A stretch of 64,000 bases of DNA from Zarea fungicola (Eukaryota; Ascomycota; Sordariomycetes; Hypocreales; Cordycipitaceae), in assembly GCA_900169235.1 (NCBI GenBank), contig FWCC01000128.1, positions 1 through 64,000 on the forward strand. Reading direction: 5' to 3'. Positions 11,889 to 21,739 of the stretch are shown in pieces; positions within the stretch are counted from its first letter, which is position 1; each line of letters starts with the position of its first letter. Both the position numbers and the translations under genes were made by a program. The notes under the pieces are model-generated. The model was not told the origin of the DNA. It searched no databases and was given only the letters and a program-made list of their open reading frames with translations.

Positions 11889-14800
11889 CTATATACTTCT
11901 TACTTTTTCTTATTTATTTCTTTATATTTATAATAAAGGCATCCCCTTATTAAAATCTTAGGAGCGCTTTCTTAAGTGCTTCTAAATTATCTATATTACT
12001 TTCTTAGTCTTCATCCTCCCTATAATCTTATAATGCCGTCCCTCTAGGCTCGCTAGGCATTTTAACTAATAAGGTTTTATCCCTATCGCCTATATATCTA
12101 ACTATAGCCTTGCCGTCTAGTAGGTCCTTTAAAGCTAGAGTATTAGTGAACTTTAAAAGGAAGTAAGGTAAGTCCTTATTTATACACTAGGACTTCCCCA
12201 CTCTATTATTATAATCTACTCTCTATAATAAAGCATCTACTAGATTTAATACCCCTAGTTTAAATATAATCTTAAAATTATATAAGGATAATTTATTTAT
12301 TATTACTACTTACCTATTTAAAAGTAATACCTTCCCTATAAGGTAGCTATAATTTAAATAGTTAGTTATAACTTTAATAGTCTTTATTAAATATACTAGG
12401 TAGTATTACTATTACCTAAAAGCAATTAATATAGTAAATATCTTAGCATTTAGCATATTATAGTATAGTTTTAGTCCTCTTAGCTTTTAGGATAAAAACA
12501 CTACTAGGTGCTAGTAATCTCCCTATAACTATAAAAGGACTACTTTAACTATAAAGTTTAATATATTAATATATACCTTAGTCTAGGCTTTAGGATTAAA
12601 CTATATTAATACTAAGGTATTCCTAAAGGCTATTTTTAACTTAAAAAACGCTTTAAGGTTAATAGTAGTTATTTAAAACTGCCCTAAGAAGCTTCCTTTT
12701 ATTTTTTCTATTAAATAGTATATAATTTTACTAAAATTTTTAATAAATTATCTATAAAAATTAATAAATCCTAGAAATAACTATATATCTTTAATGCTAT
12801 AAGGTACTAGCTAGTTCATTATAGCTTTAATATAAGCTTTATTTATTTTAATCTTACTAGGCTTAATTATAAAGCTAAGGAATTTTACTATAGTTATATT
12901 AAATTTATATTTTTTAAGGTTTAAGAATAGCTTAGTATATTCTAGTTTTATAAGCATACTATAAATATACTATATATATATTATAGGATCTCTACTAAAT
13001 ATTAAAATGTTATCTAAATATATTATATAAATTAAGTTAATTTCTTTATATAGTACTTTATTAATATATTCCTAAAATAATACTAGTACTCCTATTAGTC
13101 TAAATAAGAGTATAAGATACTTAAAGTACCTAAATCTATAGTAAAATGCTATCTTTTACTTATTGCCATTATAAATATATAGCCGCCTATATATATTTCT
13201 TATATTAAGCTTAGTATAGATATTAGCTCCCTTAATATAGTTTAGTATTTTAGCTATTAGTAGTAATAGGGCGTAGTTCTTATAAGTTATCTAGTTTAAC
13301 CTATAGTAGTCAACATAAAGTCGCAATTTTCCGCCTTTTTTAGGTATAAAGAGAATTAGTGCCCCTACTAGGCTAGTTAACTATTAGATCTAACCTCTTT
13401 ATAGCGCTTTATCTATAAATTTATAGAGTTCTCTTAGCTCTCTTTCTAATAATAAATAGATTAGTCCCTAAGAAAGGTCTTTTCCCTCTTCTAGCTCTAT
13501 TATATATGTTTTTCTATCTATTAGGGGTAACTTCGCTACTTCTTCTTCTAAAAAGACTTTTCTAAAGTTATAATATACCTAGGGTATTACTAGTACTTTA
13601 TAAGTGCTTTCTTCTTCCTTTAGTATAAGATCTAATAATACTTTATATATTCTTATAGTTTTAATAGCTTTTTAAACCTCCTTTAGTTTTAAAATAATAT
13701 TAATGCTTCTTTATTTTAGTTTATAATTCTATATATCTATACTTAGGTGCTATATAATATTCTCTTTAATATACTATTATCTTTTAAGGAGAAGTTACTC
13801 TAAATAGTCTATAACTTTAAAGGGAACTAGTATTTATCTTATTATTCCTTAGTTATCTATAATTTCTATTACCTTTATAATTTCTCTATATATATAGTAT
13901 TCTTTCTCTAGCTCTAAGGGATTTCTTAGTGGCAACCCTATAAGGTCCCTATTTAACTCCTAGCCCTTAACTAGGCTTCTATTAATTAGGCTATAATTAC
14001 TACTATTATCTAAGAAGATAGTCTCTATTATTTATCTATAAGGTTGCTTTAACTTCCCTATATATTTCCTTCTTATATACATCTAGTAGTATGGTTAGCA
14101 TTAGTCATATTCTTTAGTTCAAGGTCTCTTAATAAAATCATTATTAGGTAAAGTTACTATATTATCCTTATTAGTAACCTACTTTACCTTTATATTCTGC
14201 CTTATAAGGTAATTTTTATAGTAGTTATACCTCTTAATAATATAACTATAGCTATAATAGGTGGTGTAGTATGTAGACACTATATAGTTTACCTTCTAAT
14301 AGGCTTTATTGCATTTATAATAACCTATTGCTAGTAGGCTGCTAGTTCGTAGGGTAGTCATAGCTCCTACGCTACTTGCTCTAATAGTTATTATAGTATA
14401 TTTTAATTTTTAATAAGGTCCTCTATATATATAATATCCTCTAGCTAGGGCACTACTAGTGTGTAGGGAAGTTACTAATCCTATACTGCTTACTCTAGTA
14501 GTTGGTTTTATTGTCTCTTTACTCCTATTTTTTCTTTTTCCTTTACTTAGGAGTATTAATACCATTCTTTCTATATTTTCTACTCTAATCTCTAGCTCTA
14601 TCTATAATTTAAGGGCGCTATAACTTCCTATTAACCTTCTAAGTTCATCTAATATCCTCTAAATAGCCTAGATAATTAAAAGGTATATATCTATATAGAC
14701 TAGTAGTTTAAACACTATATCCTTAAAGCATTAAAGGTAGGTTCTAACCTTCTTATTCTCTTCTTATTTATAAAAAACTAGCTTTATTATTATAGCTCCT

Positions 14801-15480
14801 ATATAAGTATCCTTACTACCTAGTTAATTCTAGTACCACTTATAAAAAGCTTCCTAGGTAATGTTTTTATAAGATTACTATAAAGTCACTATAAAGTAGG
14901 TGCTCTAACTTTTTTATACCTCCCCTCTTAAATACTATACTATATATATAACTTTCTCCTTATTATTTTAATACCTTTTTAGGTAAGTCTTAAAATATGT
15001 TTTTAGAGCCACCTTATAATTCTAGTATTCCTTAAAGTCCCTCCTAGTAAATATAGTAGGTAGTAGCTATAAGCTCACTAACTCTTTTTAGTCTCTAATC
15101 TTTTTCTATTTTACTAGCTAAGGGCTTATTTCTATAGATTCTCTAGCTTCTAATTTTACTAAATATACTATAAGTTCCTCTCTTCTTCTCTCCTCCTTTT
15201 ATTCTTTAATATAAATTAATAGCTCTTTTATTATAAGCTTCCTAATTTCTATCTTATTAAGTAATAAAGGCTAAGTTAAAAATAGAATTAGCATTCCTTA
15301 GTTTTAGCTAATTAATTCCCCTATAGAATCTATAAGTAGATCCCTAGTAGGTATTTATAGATTTACTAATTATTTGCTTACTATAGTAAAACTTATTATA
15401 GTCCCTTCTTCCTAGTAATTAGGATAAAGCACTAATCCTATAAGGGCTTTTAAGAAGAGAGTGCTTATATTCACAATATG
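11889..15480 (-). mobile_element. decayed Ty3/gypsy-type retrotransposon, family 2
   Basis: On the minus strand at about 13,095-13,170 the reading GNK*KIAF followed by FKYLILLFRL matches the gypsy RT stretch usually read as GDEWKTAF and FEYLVLPFGL, with Trp turned to a stop and Gly/Pro codons lost. At about 12,993-13,024 is IYLDNILIFS, the RT catalytic loop with the second Asp changed to Asn. The motifs differ from those of the element at 4,300-10,910, so this is a separate family. The whole span is AT-rich and stop-riddled. Gag would lie towards 15,000-15,400. LTRs were not resolved. Confidence 0.75.
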
Positions 15481-16705
15481 TATAGGTAGGTCCTATATAG
15501 CTAAAGGAATTATCGCTGGCTTCTCCCAGCGAGGTCAAAGCCAGCTTAGATCTATATACCCGGTCCTTCATCACGTGCCTTATATCGTCAGGCTCCGGTG
15601 ATACCTTTATCGGTGTCCTGACACATAGTCAGTCCCGGCTGTACAGCTTGACGGAAGTGTAAACTCACAGCGTCGTTTGGCATGAAGTATGCTAATTGAC
15701 TTAGTTTTTCTCCGTGTAAGTAACTCTATCGACATAATGCTCACTGTCTCTTTTGTATCCCGCATAGGTTCGCCCGTTTTCATCCAAAATTGACTCTTGC
15801 GCAATGGTCGGCTTTACTCTGTTACATGTTTTTTATTAGCTCTGTTATATGTTTACTGTCTCTCAACTTGCCCTGGAATTTTGACAGAAAAATCCTCGTC
15901 ATTAGCTTCCTTGATGAGGGGATCAATCTCGAGATTGCAACCATGATGAATAAAGGTCGGCATCGTGACAATAATGGTCTATTTTGGGACAGAATTCAGT
16001 ACGACTCCGACTAAAATTAGCAGCTGCTGCTCGTTTATAAAGAGATGGAACTTACCAGCTCCTTAGTGGCATAAATTATCAAGACAATGATCCAGATCAG
16101 CCGCGCCATAGGCAGCCTGTATACAGACAGGATCCATCGCACAGCATAGCCAGTTCCCCTCTTTTGATCATCTGAGTGTCAAGAGCGAATGCAACCCTGA
16201 CCAAAGGCACGGTCTGTGCTTTAATATCTGCGTCTTTTATCTTTCTCTGCCTTGTCGGACGTGTGTGTCTCACGTCGTCACCCTGCGGAGTGGAGTTTGA
16301 CTCTTGGCAGCGCTCGGATATTGATTGACGTGTACTGCCTCTAAGGTCAGATTATACATCAAAGTGGGTGCTGCCTTTCGTAAGGACTCCGTGTGTCAAC
16401 ATCGTACGATATCTACTCTTCCCAGACACGAGTTCTGCTGGAGCATAGCGCACCCTCCAATTTCTCGGGTCGTGAATTACAGAAAGGCGGAGGGATACAC
16501 ACATAGCCATCAGCTTGCTGGATGCTTGCTATCGATTTTTTTCTGAGTTTAGGTAACGATGATGATTCATAGCAATTCCACCAACCACTGCACCAGACAG
16601 ACAGAGGCTAGTCTCCAATATAAGAATAAAGAGTCAGAAATGAATCAGTCGCATACGATTATCACTCTTCAAGATAAAATGTAGCAATAATCATAACTTC
16701 GGTAC
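15481..16705. other. transition from repeat block to genic DNA, no gene supported
   Basis: Base composition changes sharply near 15,500 from AT-rich repeat to ordinary GC content. Frames of 60-75 codons exist on both strands but none shows a recognisable motif, codon bias or splice pattern. It may hold a degraded gene or only the 3' flank of the ALAS paralog. Confidence 0.6.
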
Positions 16706-18304
16706 TTAGTGGCAGTCATTAGTTACAATACCTAGCTGAGCATCTGTCCACAAGGACATTATGGTATCCCGTGTTTTATTGATCGCGGTGTAGCCTTCCA
16801 TGTCTTCCCATTCCGACTGTCTCTTAATCCCGAGGCGATTCCAAGTCTGATCTATTGCTTCGATAAGATCATCTTGGTATCGCTTAGTATGTCCCGGCGT
16901 TGGTGTTATACGAAGCCTCTCCTGTCCAATTGGCACGGTGGGGTAGTTGATTGACTGCACGTAGATGTGGTAGTCCAAAAGCAGCATGTCAGATGCTTCT
17001 TTGGCCAGTTCAGCACTTCCAATCAGAAGAGGCACGATATGAGAAGGATTTGCGATGATGGGAATATCCCTCTTACGCAGTTCGTCCTTAATCATGCGCG
17101 TATGCAGCTGCTGAAGTGTACGATCTGTAGATTGCGACGCTTGGTACTCGATGGATGTTTTTGCACCTGCCATAATAGCGGGTGGTAAAGATGTGGTGAA
17201 TATGAATCCTGGTGCAGTCGATCGGACCATGTCGACCACTTGCGCGTTGCCGGCAATGTAGCCTCCAACACATCCCCAGGCTTTACCTAGGGTACCCGTG
17301 ATGATATCTATGCGATCCATTATTGTACCATGAGGTTTTCCTTGTTGATGCATTTCCCAGTTTAGATGCTCGGCTATCCTAGCCCCATGAGGCCCGTACA
17401 TGCCAACAGCATGCACCTCATCTAGAAATGTTATGGCGCCATACTTCTCGGCCAAGTCACAGAACGTTTCAATTGGTGCGACAGAGCCACACATACTGTA
17501 TACCGACTCAAAGACAATGATTTTAGGAGTTTGGAGAGGCAAAGATGAAAGCTTTGCTTCGAGATCCACAGCATCATTGTGCTTAAACACCATCTTCTTT
17601 GCCCCGGAGTGGCGAATGCCTTGAATGAGCGATGCATGATTTAGACTATCAGACAGTATAACGCATGCAGGCAATCTCTTGCCCAGAGTTGCCAGTGTTG
17701 TGTCGTTGGCCACGTAGCAGGAGCTAAACACCAGAGCTGCTTCTTTGGCGTGGAGCTGAGCAAGAGTGCTTTCGAGCTCGATAGCATGCTTATTATGCCC
17801 AGATATGTTCCGAGTACCTCCGGAGCCGCAGCCATACTCGTCAAGAACCTCCTTCATTCTGTGCATGACCTTTTTGTTTCTGCTCATGCCCAAGTAGTCG
17901 TTGGAGCACCAGACTGTAACGCGATCTTGCGTACTGGCTAGATGGGCACGAGGGAAATGGTTGGCCAGTCGGTTGATATTGTTGAAATATCTGTACGATT
18001 TATCTTGATGCTTCTTGTCCAGTTCTGACTGAAAGAAGCCTCCATAGTCAAAAGTCCATCTGCCGCTCCCTGAGAAATGACCAACCGAGACAACTGATTA
18101 GCAGTATGTTCATTCAATCCAGTAAGCATGAAGTGCCACTATACTCTCTGCGTGATTACGTAGGGCAGATACATTTTCGAAAGCAGACCGTTGACTGCGT
18201 GATGTATGAATGCCGGCAATGCTAGGTCTAGTTTCCTTCAGGATGCCTTTTCCGCCAAAAGAGCGGCAGGCTTTCATAACCTTGAGGGCATGCATCGGTA
18301 GCAT
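16706..18304 (-). CDS. 5-aminolevulinate synthase paralog
   Basis: PLP enzyme of the alpha-oxoamine synthase family; ALAS condenses glycine with succinyl-CoA to 5-aminolevulinate, normally in the mitochondrial matrix. Model: exon 1 18145-18304, intron 18070-18144 (75 bp, GT-AG, branch-like TGCTAAT), exon 2 16706-18069; 507 residues. The joined frame restores the conserved [18 protein letters not shown] and VWCSNDYLG segments, so the gene is not truncated. Catalytic features are intact: glycine loop [19 protein letters not shown] (Asp270, His273), PLP lysine Lys316 in TLGKAWG (Tyr is usual where Trp stands), FTTSLPP and [11 protein letters not shown]. The N-terminus is short and carries HTSRSQ, typical of fungal ALAS, but no Cys-Pro dipeptide occurs anywhere. 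The start is the first in-frame ATG; an upstream exon is not excluded. It is divergent from the PBGS paralog. Probably a second copy and not the housekeeping HEM1, by inference. Confidence 0.9.
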
Positions 18305-18747
18305 TGGCACAGTTTGACAGGGTGCAGGAGTTGAAAGGTCCAAGTACGAATGAATACTCTCGGCATGACATACAATACGTGCAAGAGTTACCCTCTAATA
18401 TAAAAAGCTACGCCTGATTTCTGCAGTCAGTATTCAGCTTTGCTGAAATGAGAGAGGCTTGAGATGAAACACGTGCCTGTGACAAGCCAACTCATAGACT
18501 GGCAGCAACATAGCGCTAACTTTGTATGGTCTATCTCTACATACGTGGGGATTTAGCTCTCCCGAGCCAATAACCGCAGGGGTTTTTAACATTTACACTA
18601 TCAGTGTTTGGTTAATTTGGAACAAGGCAATGAAATGCGCCTGTTTTCGCAACGCAGATGATTTGATAACGGTATTCCATTATGCCAAATCATCCCTTCC
18701 CACAGCAGGTGAATGACAACAACTTCACATCCACTGCTCTGCTGACT

Positions 18748-18816
18748 TCAATGCAGTGTTGGCTTGGCAGTAGCCACAGCACCGACTCCAATGCGGCGTT
18801 GGCTTGGCAGTAACCA
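18748..18816. repeat. direct repeat pair, 40-bp period
   Basis: Segments 18,748-18,776 and 18,788-18,816 share the core GTTGGCTTGGCAGTA and flanking CAATGC. They differ at about five positions, and a partial third match begins near 18,838. The position between the two paralog genes makes a regulatory role possible but unproved. Confidence 0.75.
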
Positions 18817-19173
18817 GAGTATACACAAAAGCAATTCCAACACCGCGTTGGCCATTCTGCCCATCGTATTTGGTTACTCCGTTTTCGGTGGCCAGCAGGT
18901 TACCTGTGATGTGGCGGTCAATTTAATCTTGCCACGCCGCTATGACAACACACAAACGAAAGTATTGGTCTTGAGGTTGCGATGCTAAGGTTTAGCTTCA
19001 ACTCCACCAGCTCAGACGCTGTGTAACTGTTCATACATTTCAGCTGTGAGCTAGCAATTTCTAAAGCAGCAGTAGCAGAAAAGCAATTCTTTCAGTGTTT
19101 TATTTTGTGTTTCACCTTGAATTGATATCACGTGGTGCAGCGAATATGTGAGAGGGGCCGAAGAAGAAAACTT

Positions 19174-19270
19174 GTCTCGATGCAAGTTCCCATGCAAGTC
19201 TCGATGCAAGTCTCGATGCAGTCTCAACACAAGTCTCGATGCAGTCTCAACACAAGTCTCAGTGCAAGTC
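19174..19270. repeat. minisatellite of 12-bp and 23-bp units
   Basis: Repeated units based on TCTCGATGCAAG alternate with two perfect copies of a 23-bp unit (19,211-19,233 and 19,234-19,256) that adds a GTCTCAACACAAG segment. Frames across it give repetitive Cys/Lys/Ser peptides that look like artefacts. It lies 200-300 bp upstream of the PBGS paralog start codon. Confidence 0.85.
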
Positions 19271-19481
19271 TTTCGTGTTGTCATCGTACACGTCAGCTTG
19301 CGTATAGTACAATACAGTAGCGAAGGATCCACAAACACGAATGAGAGTGTATTGGCACATGAATTCCTCAGCATTCTGCATTATAAACTAGCCAAGCCTC
19401 ACAGTTGAGGATAAATGCGCTACTTGTAAGAACACATTGTCTACTATTGTGCCGTGTGGAGACAGTCCAGGTTTTGTGAAC

Positions 19482-20606
19482 ATGACGGCCGCAGAGTTTC
19501 TTGCACCAGCGCAGTTTCCATCAATCGATGGCAGCAGTACCTCACATCCCAGTGATGATACGGCCAAAATCGCCAGCCAGCTCAAAAGTGGTTTTAACCA
19601 TGAAGTATCAGCCATGTGGCAGGCTGAGCGTCAGCTACACAAGGTTCGCATCTACCATAATTTACATCTCCATCATTACATAGCGATATGCTAATTTGAA
19701 CGTTTGGAAAAGGCCATGTTTATATATCCCGTCTTCATCTCTGCTGATCCAGATATGGAGGAGGCGATTCCTGGTATGCCTGGCCAGCATATTCGAGGCG
19801 TGAACAAGCTTCTGCCGTATCTCAGGATACTCGTCGACAAGGGTCTGCATTCCGTGCTTTTATTCGGCTCGCTGCCAGACAGCAGCTTGAAGGACAGTAC
19901 GGCAAGCATGGCGGACAGTCCCAAAGGGCCCATCATTCCAGTGATCCCGCGGATTCGCGAGGCTTTCCCGGATCTGTATGTAATTGCAGACATTAGCTTC
20001 AGCCAATACACGCATCATGGGCATGCCATTCTCTTTGAGGACGGCACGGTGGATAACGAGGCCTCGATTTCGCGGGTTTCGGACATTGCTGTCGCCTTTG
20101 CGCGTGCCGGGGCTCACTGCGTGGTGCCGTCGGACATGAGTGACGGCCGGATCCGGGCCATCAAGCTCAAGCTCATCGCAGCGCGGCTGGAAAGCAAAGT
20201 TTCGCTCATGTCATACTCGGCAAAGTATGCAAGCTGCTTGTATCAGCCATATTTTGGGGCGGTGTCGTCGGCGCCGGGCATTGGGGATCGACGGCGGTAT
20301 CTGCTTCCGCCAGCGGGGCGGAGACTTGCGCACAAGGCCCTGTCGCGGGACATGCAGGAAGGGGCAGACATGCTCATGGTGAAGCCGGCGTACAACGACA
20401 TTATCCGGGATGCCAGGAACATGGCCAACGTGCCCATTGTGGCGATGCAGGTGTCGGGTGAGTATGCGCTAATTCAGGCTGGGGCGCAGGCGGGTGTGGT
20501 GGGCTTGAGGGAAATGGCTTTTGAGTCGACAGAGGGAATCTTCCGGGCGGGTGCGGATGCGATTGTGAGCTATTTTACGCCGCATTTTCTGGATTGGTTG
20601 AGTTGA
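19482..20606 (+). CDS. porphobilinogen synthase (ALA dehydratase) paralog with altered active site
   Basis: Member of the PBGS (HemB/ALAD) family, which condenses two aminolevulinates to porphobilinogen. Model: exon 1 19482-19643, intron 19644-19712 (69 bp, branch-like TGCTAAT; donor GTTCGC is weak), exon 2 19713-20606; 351 residues, normal length. The join gives WQAERQLHK-AMFIYPVFIS, matching the family. Both Schiff-base lysines are present: Lys225 in LMSYSAKYAS and Lys278 in MLMVKPAY. The three zinc cysteines (human 122, 124, 132) are Ser149, Ser151 and Ala159 in DISFSQYTHHGHA, and the Asp-rich Mg-type pattern is also absent. Human Arg209 aligns with Phe235, while Arg221 is kept. Two residues are missing just after Lys278. 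The frame is intact, so it is probably functional but with changed or metal-independent chemistry. It is divergent from the ALAS paralog. Confidence 0.88.
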
Positions 20607-21739
20607 TTGGTGACTGCCTACGACAGGTGGTTGTGAAGGAGACAACCCGTGACCTATTGCTTTGACGAGGTTAGATGGATGGGATGGGCCGGTAGACTGC
20701 GTGAGCTGAATACCACAAATAATATTAAGACATAATAGGAATAAAAGAATACGACATAAATTGATGGCGGTACTGGCTCATGATGATTCTGTCATGGAAT
20801 GGAATTGGTGAACGGCACTGGATGGGAGATGCAAGTCTGCATTCACCAGCAAGCCGTGTGCCATGTGTGCATAATTCAGCATAAAACCACAAACATGATT
20901 CGCTCTTGCTGGTGGCTTTCCAGTGGATGCGCCAGGCTGCTTCGGGGTATTTTGGTGCCGCCAGCCACTAAAGAGGGATCGAATGGTCATCCGAGGGAGT
21001 CCACCGAAGAGCCACTTGGCCTGGGTACTAGTGTAGCTCGTCCACTTGCACTATTGCCATTGCCATTGCAGGTCACGCGCTAATACACGGCACGCAGAAT
21101 ATGCTTGAGGTAGAGTAGAGTTGGACCTCTGAGGAAGCGTGGAAAGGTGGAAGGGTGGAAGGGTTTGAAGATGCACAATTACATGCTGAGAGGTACATGG
21201 ACAGGCAAAGTCCAACCTCGGTCATGCTGCGCGTACCTGATCTGTTCAACGTTATGCAAAGCTTAGTGCAACTTGCATTTAAGCATGCACCAATTGACCA
21301 ACTACAGTATCAAGTATCAAAGTATTATGCGGCCCGCTGGGGCCAAGATCTGCCACAAGCCCACTCTTTGGTGCAGCTCCAGATTTGGTACCTGGCAAAC
21401 GCACCCACAACAGCTGCCCTGCCAAGTATTTTACTTGTTTAATCAACGGAGCAATTATTATTAGCTGCAGGCTTGCTCTCGCTGGCTTGCTGGCATGCCA
21501 ACTTGTACTGCTAAAGAGGTAGCTCGTTACAGTAAACATTCCAAAGCCACTCTAACCCCTGCCAATCCCCTCCCGACTCCCGCGCGACGCTCTTCCTCAA
21601 GTCCCACAGCTCACCATCTCTCTCGTCTCTCTCGTGTCTCTCTTTTGGCCTTGTGCAAGCTGTATGACTTACTTTGACGCTTTCGATACGAGAATCCCTA
21701 CTTCGCCCATGTTTTCTGTACAATAATATTCCTCTCGAC
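20607..21739. other. intergenic, no gene supported
   Basis: This holds the 3' flank of the PBGS paralog and the promoter of the cytochrome b561 gene. Several 60-95 codon frames overlap on both strands without motifs. A CT-rich tract at about 21,590-21,650 precedes the downstream start codon and is typical of a fungal core promoter. Confidence 0.55.

Larger units (their letters stand above)
18305..19481. promoter_or_regulatory. shared divergent promoter region with repeats
   Basis: About 1.2 kb separates the ALAS and PBGS paralog start codons, enough for two promoters that could be co-regulated. It contains a 29-bp direct repeat pair with a 40-bp period and a minisatellite (listed separately). 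A TATA-like run (TATAAAAAG on plus, so TTTTTATA for the minus gene) lies near 18,399-18,407, about 95 bp upstream of the ALAS start codon. No long frame is convincing. No known heme- or iron-response site was identified with certainty. Confidence 0.5.

Noticed and set aside
16706..17893. Truncated 395-residue ALAS fragment
   Set aside because: The frame continues upstream without a stop to 18,069 and joins a 5' exon through a good 75-bp intron, restoring the normal N-terminal part.
19174..19270. CRISPR-like repeat array
   Set aside because: Units are contiguous without unique spacers and the genome is eukaryotic; this is a minisatellite.
19132..19408. Cys/Lys/Ser repeat peptides
   Set aside because: All three overlapping frames simply translate the minisatellite; no start context or conservation signal supports a protein.
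19704..20606. 300-residue PBGS fragment starting at TTG
   Set aside because: An upstream exon (19,482-19,643) joins in frame and supplies the conserved N-terminal arm.
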